From Marinomonas piezotolerans (GTDB taxonomy: Bacteria > Pseudomonadota > Gammaproteobacteria > Pseudomonadales > Marinomonadaceae): DNA of 64,000 bases. The position numbers were made by a program, and so were the translations under genes. The stretch is from the NCBI RefSeq assembly GCF_003362755.1, contig NZ_QKRA01000006.1, positions 62,001 to 126,000 of the forward strand. The letters are read 5' to 3'. Shown here piece by piece: positions 35,966-45,919 of this stretch (position 1 is the first letter of the stretch; each line of letters begins with the position of its first letter). The notes below the pieces were generated by a model. That model was not told the DNA's origin and did not search any database. It saw only the letters and a program-made list of their open reading frames with translations.

Positions 35966-37150
35966 TCACTTACACTCGTCGTTGAAGATGAGATCTAGAG
36001 TATCACACAAATGCATCACATCAGCAGGGCTATGCTCAGCACTTAGTGTAACTCTTAGCCTTGCAGTATTAGGTGGAACCGTTGGCGGTCGAATTGCGGT
36101 GCACAGTATCCTCGCGGATTCGAGCTGCTTACTTACTCGCATTGCTAATGCACTATCGCCTATCAAAATTGGCTGAATTGCGCTGTTTGAGAACATTACA
36201 TCAAATGGCCACCGTTTAGCTCGTTCACGAAACATAGCAATATTATCTGCCAACCGAGCACGGCGCGCATACCCTTCTGAAGATCGAATAATCTCTAAAC
36301 TAGCAAGCACCGTTGCCGCGACAGCTGGCGGCATTGCAGTCGTATAAATATAAGGCCTAGCAAATTGTGTCAGATAATTGGCCATATCCTCTGAGCAAGC
36401 AACAAACGCCCCTGCGACACCAAATGCTTTGCCAAACGTCCCAACTAGAAACGGAACATCCTCCGCGGTACAGCCTTGTTCAGCAAGTACACCTCGCCCA
36501 TCTTCCCCAATACAACCTAGTCCATGAGCATCATCAACAACAAATAGCCAGTTATTCTGACGTGCCAGCTGAGCTAATTCAGCAACCGGGGCCACGTCGC
36601 CATCCATACTGAAGACACCGTCTGTCGCAAGCACCCCTGGCGAATCAAAACGTTGCATCAGCTTAGCCGCGCTATCGATATCATTATGAAGATAACGCCG
36701 AAAAGGTGCCTCAGATAAGCGTGCGCCATCTATAAGTGATGCATGATTGAGTTTATCCATCACGACAGGGCGTTGCTTAGACCCCAACGCCGATACAACC
36801 GCTAAATTGGCCATATATCCCGTGCTGAAAAGCAATATTCGCTCAAAGCCCAACCAATCTGACAGCGCCGTTTCTAGCTCAACATGAATGTCTAGATGCC
36901 CCGTAACTAGATGCGAAGCACCGCTTCCTACTCCCCACTTAATCGCCGCATCAGCCATTACTTGTTTTAAGTCTGGATGATTAGCCAAACCCAAATAATC
37001 ATTCGAGCAAAACGAAACAAAATTCTCACCCGCAATGCTTACATGCGTTGATTGGGGAGGCGTAATCGGGCGCACGCGCCGTAACAAATTATGCGCCCGA
37101 CGTTCATTTAACGCATCGCGAACCCAATCGGGGGTTTTACACGCTGGCAT
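35966..37150 (-). CDS. bioF: 8-amino-7-oxononanoate synthase BioF
   Basis: BioF is the PLP enzyme that condenses pimeloyl-ACP with alanine. The 394-residue product has [15 protein letters not shown], the Asp-containing cofactor motif [17 protein letters not shown] and the Schiff-base lysine in [16 protein letters not shown]. It overlaps the end of bioB by 14 nt, and the two are probably translated together. Confidence 0.96.
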   Translation of the reverse strand: MPACKTPDWVRDALNERRAHNLLRRVRPITPPQSTHVSIAGENFVSFCSNDYLGLANHPDLKQVMADAAIKWGVGSGASHLVTGHLDIHVELETALSDWLGFERILLFSTGYMANLAVVSALGSKQRPVVMDKLNHASLIDGARLSEAPFRRYLHNDIDSAAKLMQRFDSPGVLATDGVFSMDGDVAPVAELAQLARQNNWLFVVDDAHGLGCIGEDGRGVLAEQGCTAEDVPFLVGTFGKAFGVAGAFVACSEDMANYLTQFARPYIYTTAMPPAVAATVLASLEIIRSSEGYARRARLADNIAMFRERAKRWPFDVMFSNSAIQPILIGDSALAMRVSKQLESARILCTAIRPPTVPPNTARLRVTLSAEHSPADVMHLCDTLDLIFNDECK

Positions 37151-38189
37151 CGTAAAAAAACTTCGCCTCTTCTTGCGCTTTGGCTTTCGCTACAATGGAC
37201 TCTTGTACTGCTTCATCCGATACATCATGACGTTGTTCGGGTGTAATACCTAACTTCTTAAACAACATCCGATCACTGTCTGCTTCAGGGTTGCCTGTTG
37301 TCAAAAGTTTTTCGCCATAGAAAATAGAGTTAGCGCCTGCCATAAAGCATAAAGCCTGCGTTTGTTCACTCATTGTTTGACGTCCTGCTGACAAACGAAC
37401 ATGAGATGTCGGCATAATAATACGCGCCACCGCAATCGTACGGATGAACTCGAATTCATCTAAGTCATCGACATTTTCAAGCGGCGTGCCCGCAACTTTA
37501 ACAAGCATGTTAATCGGTACACTTTCAGGATGAGGGGTCATTTGTGATAATTGACGTAATAGGCCTACTCGGTCTTTTTGCTCTTCACCCATACCCATAA
37601 TGCCGCCACAACACAGCTTTACACCGGTATCACGGACGTTGGACAACGTATCAAGTCGCTCTTGATAAGAACGAGTTGTTATGATGCTGTCGTAATATTC
37701 TGGAGATGTGTCTAAGTTGTGGTTGTAGTAATCTAACCCAACCTCCGCAAGCTGTTTTGCTTGGTCTTTATTCAATGTTCCCAACGTGACACAAGACTCT
37801 AAACCAAGTTGCTTAACGCCTTTGATCATTTCTAATACATAAGGAAAGTCTTTTTCAGAAGGATGCTTCCAAGCCGCGCCCATACAAAAGCGTGTTGCAC
37901 CTTGTTCTTTTGCCAGTTCAGCTTCTTGCAATACCTTCTGAACTTCCATCAGCTTTTCTTTTTCAAGCTCGGTATTGTAGTGACCGCTCTGAGGGCAATA
38001 TTTACAGTCTTCTGGACATGCCCCAGTTTTGATGGACAATAATGTGCTCACTTGAACTTGGTTGGGCGCAAAATTAGCACGGTGGACGGTCTGCGCATGG
38101 AATAGCAAGTCCATAAACGGCATATCAAACAAAGCCTGCACTTCTTGGCTTGTCCAATCATATCTAGGTTGAGTTGAAATATTCACCAC
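37137..38189 (-). CDS. bioB: Biotin synthase BioB
   Basis: BioB is a radical-SAM enzyme that inserts sulfur into dethiobiotin. The cluster-binding cysteines appear in [18 protein letters not shown], and the second-cluster region contains [10 protein letters not shown] and the conserved arginine in [10 protein letters not shown]. The 350-residue length is normal. It heads the minus-strand biotin operon and is separated from the divergent comF gene by only 43 bp, so promoters for both directions must overlap there or lie in the coding ends. Confidence 0.97.
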   Translation of the reverse strand: MVNISTQPRYDWTSQEVQALFDMPFMDLLFHAQTVHRANFAPNQVQVSTLLSIKTGACPEDCKYCPQSGHYNTELEKEKLMEVQKVLQEAELAKEQGATRFCMGAAWKHPSEKDFPYVLEMIKGVKQLGLESCVTLGTLNKDQAKQLAEVGLDYYNHNLDTSPEYYDSIITTRSYQERLDTLSNVRDTGVKLCCGGIMGMGEEQKDRVGLLRQLSQMTPHPESVPINMLVKVAGTPLENVDDLDEFEFIRTIAVARIIMPTSHVRLSAGRQTMSEQTQALCFMAGANSIFYGEKLLTTGNPEADSDRMLFKKLGITPEQRHDVSDEAVQESIVAKAKAQEEAKFFYDASV

Positions 38190-38232
38190 CGTAACTCCAT
38201 CAATATTTGTCGTTGCAAGGAACGCAATACTA

Positions 38233-38973
38233 ATGAATCATCCACTTCTGTCAACCAACATTTTTACAAAGGTTTACTACTGGTTAATTAGCGAGCGATG
38301 CTATATTTGTGACATTCAAAACGAGGGCCTACTCTGTCGAAGCTGCGCTAAGCACTTAACACGAAATCGAACTCTATGCGTCTCTTGCGCCCGCCCCATG
38401 TCGTCGCTCGTTGAACTGTGTGGCCATTGCCAAACAAACAGACCTTCGTTTCAAAATGTGATTGCGCCACTAGTATATGAAGGCTTAACCCGAGCTATGA
38501 TAACGAAAGCAAAATTTGAAGACCAAGCCCATCTTCTACGTCCACTAACTCAGATACTTGCCGCCACTTTGATTGATGAACTCGATTTGACAAAAAGTTG
38601 GCACTGGACAGTGGTACCTACGGGAAAGCAATCATTATTGGAACGCGGCTTCTGCCAAACATCACTCATTAGACAGCTACTCAAAAACCCGATACGCGAC
38701 GCCTCTGGCAAGACTTTCAAAATATTCAATGTCACTAGATCGTTCGAGCGACCTGCACAGCACTCACTTAATAAGGCTGACCGGTTTCGATTGTCACACA
38801 AGACGTTCAACGTTCCTCAACCTGTCCCTGAGTACGTCGTCTTGATTGACGATTTAATAACGACAGGAAGTACCATTGAAGCCTGCTCAAAGGCTTTAAA
38901 AAAGGCTGGCACAAAGCAAGTAGTGATTGCCGCCCTAGCGCGGACACCAGCCCAAAGTAGCGACTACAGATAA
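38233..38973 (+). CDS. comF: ComF-family phosphoribosyltransferase-like protein
   Basis: The 246-residue product has an N-terminal zinc-binding region with four CxxC pairs (CYIC, CRSC, CVSC, CGHC, residues 23-68) and a C-terminal phosphoribosyltransferase fold with the motif [18 protein letters not shown]. ComF proteins are needed for uptake of single-stranded DNA in competent bacteria; their enzymatic reaction is not settled. The position divergent from bioB is common in gammaproteobacteria. An AAGGA lies somewhat far (about 13 nt) from the ATG. Confidence 0.9.
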   Translation: MNHPLLSTNIFTKVYYWLISERCYICDIQNEGLLCRSCAKHLTRNRTLCVSCARPMSSLVELCGHCQTNRPSFQNVIAPLVYEGLTRAMITKAKFEDQAHLLRPLTQILAATLIDELDLTKSWHWTVVPTGKQSLLERGFCQTSLIRQLLKNPIRDASGKTFKIFNVTRSFERPAQHSLNKADRFRLSHKTFNVPQPVPEYVVLIDDLITTGSTIEACSKALKKAGTKQVVIAALARTPAQSSDYR

Positions 38974-39021
38974 AATTGGGTAGTATCGCGACACATCCAT
39001 ACGCCAACCTTTTAGATACTT

Positions 39022-40317
39022 ATGACCACTCCAGACGATTTACACCAGTTAACAGCCATGGATAAACAGCTACTCTGGCATCCATATACATCCATGAGTC
39101 ATCCTTCTCCTCACTATTTGGTGGAGCATGCTGAAGGCTGTCAAATTACCCTTGCCAGCGGAGAAGTATTGATTGATGGCATGTCCTCTTGGTGGAGCGT
39201 TATACATGGTTATAACCACCCGTATATCAATGCAGCAATGACCCAACAACTTCAGTCCTTTTCGCACGTCATGTTCGGCGGCCTAACTCACAAACCTGCT
39301 ATTTCACTGGCACAAAAACTCGTTGCAATGACCCCCGCAAGCTTACAACGAGTATTTTTTTCTGACAGCGGATCGGTATCAGTCGAAGTTGCGCTAAAGA
39401 TGGCAATTCAGTTTTGGCATACTCAAGGCAAACCAGACAAACAACATTTCGCAACCCCTAGATCTGGTTACCATGGCGACACATTCGCAGCGATGTCTGT
39501 CTGTGATCCGGTTAACGGTATGCACAGTATGTTTAATCAAGCGCTGACCCCCCAATATTTTATCTCCCCTCCTCCCACAGGTATCGATAAAGAAGTTGAC
39601 CAACATTACCTTGATGAAATTCGCTCGCTTTTTGAAAGCAAACACGAACAATTAGCAGGATTCATCATTGAACCCGTAGTACAAAATGCCGGGGGCATGA
39701 GGTTCTACAATCCAGCCTATTTAGACGCGCTGCGAAGCCTATGTGATGAGTTCAATATCTTGCTGATATTTGATGAGATAGCGACAGGGTTTGGTCGTAC
39801 AGGGAAACTGTTTGCGACTGAACATTGTCAGATTGAGCCTGACATACTCTGTCTTGGTAAAGCCTTAACCGGCGGCTACATCTCAATGGCCGCCACCCTG
39901 ACAAATGATCGTGTTGCATTAGGCATTAGCCAAAATGGCGGCGTATTTATGCATGGCCCAACTTTTATGGGAAACCCGCTAGCCTGTTCGGCAGCCAATG
40001 CGAGTCTTGACCTAATTAGTGAATACGATCTCGAACCTAAAATACAGCAGATCCAGCAATGGCTGGAGAACGCCCTCTCAATCTGTGAAAATTTAGATAT
40101 GGTTGATAATGTTCGCTGTCTTGGAGCCATCGGTGTTGTAGAGCTTAAATCCTCAGTCAACCTGCATGAAATTCAGCCACTATTTGTTGATCAAGGTGTC
40201 TGGATACGCCCATTCGGAAAGCTAATATACTTGATGCCACCTTATGTCATTAGCCAAGCAGAGATACATAGACTGGGCTCAGCGATTTACCACGTCATTC
40301 AACAACACTTCAGCTAG
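39022..40317 (+). CDS. bioA: Adenosylmethionine-8-amino-7-oxononanoate aminotransferase BioA
   Basis: BioA converts 7-keto-8-aminopelargonate to 7,8-diaminopelargonate using SAM as amino donor. The 431-residue class-III aminotransferase shows HPYTSM near the start, SDSGSVSVEVALKMA, the cofactor aspartate in LLIFDEIATGFGRTGKLF and the PLP lysine in CLGKALTGGYISMA. It is encoded away from bioBFHCD, downstream of comF on the opposite strand. A bidirectional terminator follows. Confidence 0.96.
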   Translation: MTTPDDLHQLTAMDKQLLWHPYTSMSHPSPHYLVEHAEGCQITLASGEVLIDGMSSWWSVIHGYNHPYINAAMTQQLQSFSHVMFGGLTHKPAISLAQKLVAMTPASLQRVFFSDSGSVSVEVALKMAIQFWHTQGKPDKQHFATPRSGYHGDTFAAMSVCDPVNGMHSMFNQALTPQYFISPPPTGIDKEVDQHYLDEIRSLFESKHEQLAGFIIEPVVQNAGGMRFYNPAYLDALRSLCDEFNILLIFDEIATGFGRTGKLFATEHCQIEPDILCLGKALTGGYISMAATLTNDRVALGISQNGGVFMHGPTFMGNPLACSAANASLDLISEYDLEPKIQQIQQWLENALSICENLDMVDNVRCLGAIGVVELKSSVNLHEIQPLFVDQGVWIRPFGKLIYLMPPYVISQAEIHRLGSAIYHVIQQHFS

Positions 40318-40341
40318 CCCGACCAGATAAGCTTTTATGAT

Positions 40342-40378
40342 GACAAAAAAGGCCAAGTAGTGATCTACTCGGCCTTTC
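40342..40378. terminator. Bidirectional intrinsic terminator between bioA and aer-like gene
   Basis: A stem of about 11 bp (GGCCaAGTAG paired with CTACTcGGCC, loop TGAT) is flanked by A-rich bases on its left and T-rich bases on its right. Read on the minus strand it ends in a run of six Ts, and on the plus strand in TTTCGTTT. The two flanking genes converge on it. Confidence 0.85.
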
Positions 40379-40404
40379 GTTTAATCAGCGAGGCTGGCTA
40401 CAAA

Positions 40405-41967
40405 TTATTGCTTCATTCGCTCAGCTAAATTCCCTTGCTCATAAGCCTCTTCTTCAATATGAGCAATATTTGTCACAATATTCTCCGCTCGCTCAATACT
40501 CTCTACACTTAACTGATCCACCTCAACCATTTGTTGATTGAGAGATGTCGCGACTTCCGCTTGCTCGGAGGTAGCCAGACTTATTTGCTCGGTCATTTCT
40601 ACGACTGTTCGAACAGCCGCCTCTATCTCTGTCATACTCTGCGCAACTTCGTTAACGCCAGCAACTCCATCACTGGCGACATTTGCGCCTTTTTCTATGG
40701 CCTGAAGCACATCGTGCGTGTTGCGCTTAAGCTCTTCAGTCGTATCGTGGATACTCTGTGTTGCATCCTGTGTACGAATAGCTAACGCACGAACCTCATC
40801 TGCGACAACCGCAAAGCCTCTACCTGCCTCACCCGCGCGCGCAGACTCGATGGCTGCATTCAATGCAAGCAAATTTGTTTGCTCGGCAATATCACTGATA
40901 GAACTAACCAAGTCATTAATCCGATCACTTTGTTTCGCTAGTTGAACGACAACCTCTTTCGCAGCACTTACCTCTGCATAGACTCGCTGCATGGTATCGC
41001 CTGTGCTATGAGCCAAAGTATGACTTTGCTTCGCCTTCTCCTCAACAGAGTTTGTCTCTTGTGCAGCAATACGAACGGTGTCCGCAATCTGATTTACACT
41101 GGCTTGTAATTGAGCACTGGCCGACACAACGGTCTGAAAATTCGAACGCTGGCGATTAAAATTTGCCAAGTTAGAAGTAACACTCTCTTTCGCTTTCTCA
41201 GCACGCTGCCTTAGTTGCTGTGAGCCAACGAGCAGACGGTGTCTAAAAGTAAAAGCCGACGACTCTTTATGCAACTGGGAAAAACTAATAGCGACATTGG
41301 GGCCAACTGCCTTGAAGTACAAATATTGTCCGATAGGATTACGAGCTTCTTCTGGTAGTCGCTCAATCGTCGATTTCAAAGCCTGTCGCTGAGTTAAGTT
41401 AAGCGTCGCACCGATAGCAGCAATGATAGGCGATGCAATCTGCAACCAAAGATAGGGTGAAAATAAACCCGCGACACCAAATGCCAGAAAGAAAATCGCG
41501 TTTACCCAAGCCTGACGCCACAACCATCCCTTAAAACGGGCCATAGCAGGCACGGGATGCTTACCTGCATTAACGCGCTCATAGACCGATTGGGCATGTC
41601 GCTTTTCAGCATCCGTGACCTTTTGCCTAACCGATTCATAGCCAATCACTTTGCCGTTATCAATCAAAGGACTAACATGAGCACTCACCCAGTAATGATC
41701 TCCATTTTTACATCGGTTTTTTACAATGCCTAACCAGCTCCGGCCGGCCTTAAGATTGGCCCACATGTCTGCAAAAACGGCAGGAGGCACATCGACATGG
41801 CGAATAAAGTTGTGGGGTTGTCCGATTAGCTCTTCTCTGGTGTAACCCGCAACCTCACAAAAATCGTCGTTCACAAAAGTGATTCGACCCTTCACATCGG
41901 TACTTGAAACCAGGGTGTAGCGCTCAGGAAAATCATTTTCCTTATTGGTAACAGACATCTTTCGCAT
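40405..41967 (-). CDS. aer: PAS-containing chemoreceptor (Aer-like)
   Basis: The 520-residue receptor starts with a PAS domain (about 15-115: [20 protein letters not shown]), as in the FAD-binding energy sensor Aer. A short hydrophobic hairpin follows (about 152-195, [20 protein letters not shown]), with no periplasmic domain. The C-terminal signalling domain carries the canonical hairpin tip [20 protein letters not shown] and [12 protein letters not shown]. No CheR-docking pentapeptide is obvious at the C-terminus. GAGAG lies before the ATG. Sensing of redox or oxygen is inferred from the Aer family; FAD binding is not proven by the sequence. Confidence 0.88.
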   Translation of the reverse strand: MRKMSVTNKENDFPERYTLVSSTDVKGRITFVNDDFCEVAGYTREELIGQPHNFIRHVDVPPAVFADMWANLKAGRSWLGIVKNRCKNGDHYWVSAHVSPLIDNGKVIGYESVRQKVTDAEKRHAQSVYERVNAGKHPVPAMARFKGWLWRQAWVNAIFFLAFGVAGLFSPYLWLQIASPIIAAIGATLNLTQRQALKSTIERLPEEARNPIGQYLYFKAVGPNVAISFSQLHKESSAFTFRHRLLVGSQQLRQRAEKAKESVTSNLANFNRQRSNFQTVVSASAQLQASVNQIADTVRIAAQETNSVEEKAKQSHTLAHSTGDTMQRVYAEVSAAKEVVVQLAKQSDRINDLVSSISDIAEQTNLLALNAAIESARAGEAGRGFAVVADEVRALAIRTQDATQSIHDTTEELKRNTHDVLQAIEKGANVASDGVAGVNEVAQSMTEIEAAVRTVVEMTEQISLATSEQAEVATSLNQQMVEVDQLSVESIERAENIVTNIAHIEEEAYEQGNLAERMKQ

Positions 41968-42048
41968 AAAAGCTCTCGATTCAAAATATTATTATTGCTT
42001 TAACCTTAAAATTAACAGGGCTTTTTCGCAAGCGCCAAGCCTAAAAAC

Positions 42049-43425
42049 CTATTCATCATCAAAGCCTTGGTAAGCATCAGGGGCTAAATCCTCAAAACGC
42101 GTAAACTTACCAATAAAGGCTAACCGACAAGTACCAATTGGTCCGTTACGCTGTTTACCGATGATGATTTCAGCGATACCTTTATGGGGAGAATCTTCGT
42201 GGTAGACCTCATCTCGATAAACGAACGAAATAACATCCGCATCCTGCTCAATTGCCCCTGACTCACGCAAGTCAGAGTTCACTGGTCGCTTGTTAGGGCG
42301 TTGCTCCAAACTACGGTTGAGCTGAGATAAAGCAACCATAGGACAATTCATTTCTTTTGCAATCGCCTTAAGCGATCGCGAGATCTCTGAAATCTCATTC
42401 GTTCGACCTTCACTGAACCCCGGTATCTGCATCAACTGAAGATAATCGACCATTATCAAGGCGACACCGCCATGCTCCCGAGCAATACGACGCACTCTAG
42501 AACGCATCTCAGTGGGACTAATACCACCGGTATCATCGATAAATAGTTTGCGATCCTTTAGCATTTTCACAGCGGACATCAACTTGTCCCAGTCTTCTTG
42601 TACCAGTTGCCCTGAGCGCATGCGCGTTTGATCGATGCGCCCTAGTGAAGACAACATACGCATCATAAGCTGCTCTGCCGGCATTTCTAAACTGAAAACA
42701 ATAACTGGCAACTCACTGATCATTGCCGCATTTTCAACAAGATTCATTGCAAAGGTCGTTTTGCCCATGGAAGGACGACCCGCCACGATGACAAGATCAG
42801 CAGGCTGCAACCCGGATGTCATTCCATCCAAGTCAGTAAACCCTGTGCTTAACCCGGTGATAGCGCCATCTTGATGATATAGCTCATCAATTTTGTCTAC
42901 GGTTGCACTCAATATGTCGGAGGCAATTCGTGGTCCGCCTTTTTTCTCACCACCCTCAGCTATCTGAAATATTTTCCGCTCCGCCTCGTCCAGAACTTCC
43001 GCTGCGGACATACCCTCTGGATGATATGCACGTCCAGAAATTTCACTTGTTGTGGAAATCAAGCGACGCAACACCGAGCGCTCTTTAACGATCTCAGCAT
43101 AAGAACCAATATTCGCTGAACTTGGCGTCGCTTCAACAACTTCAATTAAATAAGCGACTCCACCAATGTCCTCAAGCTCACCACGCTTATCTAAACGCTC
43201 GCTGATTGTCACCACATCAATCGGCTCTGAATCATCGGCCAAGCGTGCGATCACAGCGAAAACAGCTCTATGTTCGGGACGATAAAAATCATCAGCCACA
43301 ACTAACTCAGACACTCTATCCCATGCCTGTGGGTCAAGCATTAACCCACCAATTACAGAGCGCTCAGCCTCGATGGAATAAGGCGGCATTTTGATGGTGG
43401 AGACTTCTGTATCTTCTACTTGCAC
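42049..43425 (-). CDS. dnaB: Replicative DNA helicase DnaB
   Basis: DnaB unwinds DNA at the replication fork. The 458-residue product has the N-terminal DnaG-interacting domain (YSIEAERSVIGGLMLDPQAW) and the RecA-like core with Walker A VAGRPSMGKTTFAMN, Walker B LIMVDYLQLM and SDLRESGAIEQDADV. The start is GTG at 43425, with GAGAG upstream; the first ATG would remove residues conserved in DnaB. It lies downstream of rplI but behind a terminator, with a possible promoter of its own. Confidence 0.96.
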   Translation of the reverse strand: MQVEDTEVSTIKMPPYSIEAERSVIGGLMLDPQAWDRVSELVVADDFYRPEHRAVFAVIARLADDSEPIDVVTISERLDKRGELEDIGGVAYLIEVVEATPSSANIGSYAEIVKERSVLRRLISTTSEISGRAYHPEGMSAAEVLDEAERKIFQIAEGGEKKGGPRIASDILSATVDKIDELYHQDGAITGLSTGFTDLDGMTSGLQPADLVIVAGRPSMGKTTFAMNLVENAAMISELPVIVFSLEMPAEQLMMRMLSSLGRIDQTRMRSGQLVQEDWDKLMSAVKMLKDRKLFIDDTGGISPTEMRSRVRRIAREHGGVALIMVDYLQLMQIPGFSEGRTNEISEISRSLKAIAKEMNCPMVALSQLNRSLEQRPNKRPVNSDLRESGAIEQDADVISFVYRDEVYHEDSPHKGIAEIIIGKQRNGPIGTCRLAFIGKFTRFEDLAPDAYQGFDDE

Positions 43426-43471
43426 GAAACACTCTCATGTAGGACATTAAATTTAAACGGTCTCAAAGCTT

Positions 43472-43501
43472 ATCATTCTGCTTCTAAAAGGCTAGCGTCA
43501 A
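43472..43501 (-). promoter_or_regulatory. Possible sigma-70 promoter for dnaB
   Basis: On the minus strand TTGACG (43501-43496) is followed after 18 bases by AATGAT (43477-43472). The -35 hexamer is good, the -10 is poor. The site lies between the rplI terminator and the dnaB start, where an independent promoter would be needed. Confidence 0.35.
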
Positions 43502-43523
43502 AAGCGATTTTCTTCTTCCCATA

Positions 43524-43556
43524 AAAAAGGGCACTCCGTATAACGGAATGCCCTTC
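43524..43556 (-). terminator. Intrinsic terminator after rplI
   Basis: On the minus strand AAGGGCATTCCG and CGGAGTGCCCTT form a 12-bp stem (one mismatch-free core) around a TTATA loop, followed by TTTTTT. It separates the rpsF-rpsR-rplI transcript from dnaB. Confidence 0.9.
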
Positions 43557-43582
43557 TTATCACGCAATAATTCCTTAAGAAA

Positions 43583-44029
43583 TTATTGTGCTACAACATC
43601 TAGAGTAACAACAACAGTTACTTCAGCGTGTACTTGTACGTCAATCTCGTAAGAACCTACATTACGTAGAGCACCTTCTGGAAGACGAATTTCTGACTTC
43701 GCTACGTCAGCACCTGCAGCAACCATTGCTTCAGCAATGTCACGGGTACCGATCGAACCGAACAGCTTACCTTCATCACCAGCGTTAGCTGTGATAGTGA
43801 AAGTTTTGCCTTCAAGCGCTTGAGCACGAGACTCTGCTGCCGATTTACGTTCTGCAGCTTGAGCTTCAAGCTCTGCACGACGCTCTTCGAAAGATGCTAG
43901 GTTTGCTTTCGTTGCCATTACAGCTTTTTTGTTTGGAATCAAAAAGTTACGAGCAAATCCTGGTTTTACAGTAGCAACATCACCGATGCCACCTAGTTTG
44001 CCTACTTTGTCGAGTAGAATTACATTCAT
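43583..44029 (-). CDS. rplI: 50S ribosomal protein L9
   Basis: L9 binds 23S rRNA near the base of the L1 stalk. The product is 148 residues from the ATG at 44029, which gives the standard start [13 protein letters not shown]; an in-frame GTG three codons earlier sits too close to the AGAGG site. The N-terminal domain ([20 protein letters not shown]) and the C-terminal domain ([18 protein letters not shown]) are joined by a long helix, as usual. Confidence 0.97.
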   Translation of the reverse strand: MNVILLDKVGKLGGIGDVATVKPGFARNFLIPNKKAVMATKANLASFEERRAELEAQAAERKSAAESRAQALEGKTFTITANAGDEGKLFGSIGTRDIAEAMVAAGADVAKSEIRLPEGALRNVGSYEIDVQVHAEVTVVVTLDVVAQ

Positions 44030-44060
44030 CTCGATCACCTCTAAAATGAATTAACGAGCT

Positions 44061-44918
44061 TTAATTGAAGTTGGAAGGTTTTGACTGGATTCGCCCTCGA
44101 ATGTCTACAAAACTATCGATCACTGCAATCATGATCAGGATATTCGCGAAGTACAGACTCAGAACAAAAAAGCCAATCAAGTAAAATGCAACCAGACCAA
44201 CCATCCCAATTTTTTTCAATGCTAGAACACCATGTACTAGTGCTAATCCTGGCAACACTAATGCTGGTAAAGCCGCACGCGACAATATTTCAAAGCCACC
44301 TCCAAGACTCTCACCAACTAACACCATCGCCCCCAAAATTAGAGCGATAGGTAGAGGCAGTCTAAACTGATGAAACTCTTGCTTGAGTCCACCAGGATTA
44401 AATAGAAGCGCCTGCCACCGCCGCGCTAAAAATAACGCAGCAACGGAAATATAAGCCTGCATCACGGACATAGCGATCACCGCTTGTTGGATAATCACAT
44501 CTTTCGATGGAATATCCCCAACTTCTTCTCGGGCCAAGATTTGCTGGATAAGGTCTGCGACAATATTCAGAATATTAGCCATAAGTAACGGCTGAACTAG
44601 GGATGATATAACAGCGAGAATACTCGCCAACAACATAACCCAAGCCCAAGATACTTTTTCTCTTAGCACATAAGCTAGGAGGTACGTATCGATCAGCACC
44701 ATGAATGCTGTTGCATCACCTTGGACTGTCCACAACACAAGTGCTGGTAAACAACCCCAAGCTAATACAGGTATTCCTTCTTTTACACCTTTACGAAGTA
44801 CCACCAGTCCTAGAACTGCTGCGCCTAACCAAAACAACATTGGGATGATGCTACACAATGCTACCGCAATGATAGCATTCATGCGCTTCTTCATTACCCA
44901 GTTAGCTAAACCGCTCAT
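44061..44918 (-). CDS. Polytopic membrane protein in the rpsF operon (DUF2232/YybS-like)
   Basis: This 285-residue protein has about seven to eight predicted membrane helices (for example IIAVALCSIIPMLFWLGAAV near the start and LPIALILGAMVLVGESLGGG late). No catalytic motif is seen. Membrane proteins of unknown function at this place, between rpsR and rplI, occur in Pseudomonas and relatives, and the weak resemblance is to the DUF2232 group. It starts 22 nt after rpsR and ends about 30 nt before rplI, so it is transcribed with ribosomal proteins. Function unknown. Confidence 0.75.
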   Translation of the reverse strand: MSGLANWVMKKRMNAIIAVALCSIIPMLFWLGAAVLGLVVLRKGVKEGIPVLAWGCLPALVLWTVQGDATAFMVLIDTYLLAYVLREKVSWAWVMLLASILAVISSLVQPLLMANILNIVADLIQQILAREEVGDIPSKDVIIQQAVIAMSVMQAYISVAALFLARRWQALLFNPGGLKQEFHQFRLPLPIALILGAMVLVGESLGGGFEILSRAALPALVLPGLALVHGVLALKKIGMVGLVAFYLIGFFVLSLYFANILIMIAVIDSFVDIRGRIQSKPSNFN

Positions 44919-44940
44919 GAGATACTTCTTCTATCGCTTC

Positions 44941-45171
44941 TTAATTGAAGTGACCGTCAGTGTATGGAAGTAAAGCAATGTAGCGAGCGCGTTTGATAGC
45001 AGTCGCTAGCTGACGCTGGTAACGAGCACGTGTGCCAGTAATACGGCTAGGTACAATTTTACCAGTTTCAGTGATGTAACCTTTTAGAGTGTCTAGATCT
45101 TTGTAATCGATCTCTTTAACGCCTTCTGCAGTGAAACGGCAGAATTTACGACGACGGAAAAAACGAGCCAT
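44941..45171 (-). CDS. rpsR: 30S ribosomal protein S18
   Basis: S18 is a 76-residue basic protein that binds 16S rRNA together with S6. The sequence is canonical: [12 protein letters not shown] at the start, [20 protein letters not shown] in the core and [14 protein letters not shown] near the end. It is encoded 21 nt downstream of rpsF, its binding partner. Confidence 0.98.
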   Translation of the reverse strand: MARFFRRRKFCRFTAEGVKEIDYKDLDTLKGYITETGKIVPSRITGTRARYQRQLATAIKRARYIALLPYTDGHFN

Positions 45172-45192
45172 GAGAATCTCCTAATTAATCAA

Positions 45193-45606
45193 TTATTCAG
45201 CAGAGTCGTCTGCAGCTTTGTTTTCAGCAGCAGCTTCTGTTGGTTTTTGCTCTTCACGCTGTGGAGCTGGACGACGCTCTTCACGGCTTTCAGAAGCTTT
45301 GATTGGAGACACTTCAGTTACTGCATCTTTACGACGAATAACTAGGTTACGGATGATCGCATCGTTGTAACGGAATGTGTCGTTTAACTCAGACAAAACA
45401 CCTTCAGACGCTTCGATGTTCATAAGAACATAATGCGCTTTGTGGATTTTGTTAATTGGGTAAGCCAATTGACGACGGCCCCAATCTTCTAGACGGTGCA
45501 CTTGGCCGCCGTCTTCAGTGATCAAGTTAGTGTAACGCTCGATCATTGCTGGAACTTGCTCGCTTTGATCTGGATGAACCAGAAACACGATTTCATAATG
45601 ACGCAT
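45193..45606 (-). CDS. rpsF: 30S ribosomal protein S6
   Basis: S6 (137 residues) forms a heterodimer with S18 on the small subunit. The start [20 protein letters not shown] and the core [20 protein letters not shown] are typical. The C-terminal 30 residues are a Glu-rich tail of the kind that RimK modifies in E. coli. It is first in the operon, with GGAG before the ATG and a leader of about 80 nt. Confidence 0.98.
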   Translation of the reverse strand: MRHYEIVFLVHPDQSEQVPAMIERYTNLITEDGGQVHRLEDWGRRQLAYPINKIHKAHYVLMNIEASEGVLSELNDTFRYNDAIIRNLVIRRKDAVTEVSPIKASESREERRPAPQREEQKPTEAAAENKAADDSAE

Positions 45607-45919
45607 GATTGCTCCTTATGGGTTCTTAGTCTCCACGCTCTCCCCCGTTACAAAAGCTGTGAGACAAGGAGTAGTGGTTTACGGGGACGCGAATTATATA
45701 CTGCAACCCTATAATTAAAAAGCCCGTGCGCATAAAAAATAACCTTTTAGCACTTCACTTCAACGCATTTACTAAAAAGGCACTCTCCAGTATGTGCAAA
45801 AACTACGCAAGAGCTTTTGTCTTATGCAAACTTGGCTCGACAGCAAGTATCCAAGGCGTTACTTTCAACTACAGATCAGGGCAACCACATACAAATAATA
45901 AAGTTAGAAAGGATGCACC
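45607..45919. promoter_or_regulatory. Divergent intergenic region: rpsF leader/promoter and upstream region of the DMT gene
   Basis: No gene is supported in these 313 bp. On the minus strand a -10 element TATAAT (45698-45693) is followed by a GC-rich stretch (CGCGTCCCCG), the discriminator type seen at growth-controlled promoters; the -35 (TTTTTA, 45721-45716) is poor. The roughly 80-nt rpsF leader could hold an S6:S18-binding element, but I cannot confirm its structure by eye. On the plus strand the right half is AT-rich and ends with AGAAAGGA before the transporter ATG. Confidence 0.5.

Noticed and set aside
38190..38290. TTTACAAAGGTTTAC-like sequence near the comF start, considered as a BirA operator
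   Set aside because: It lacks the two inverted half-sites with the right spacing, and it lies within comF coding sequence rather than before bioB.
45607..45700. S6:S18-binding leader motif of rpsF
   Set aside because: I could not draw a convincing conserved structure by eye; a covariance-model search would decide, so it is mentioned only as a possibility.
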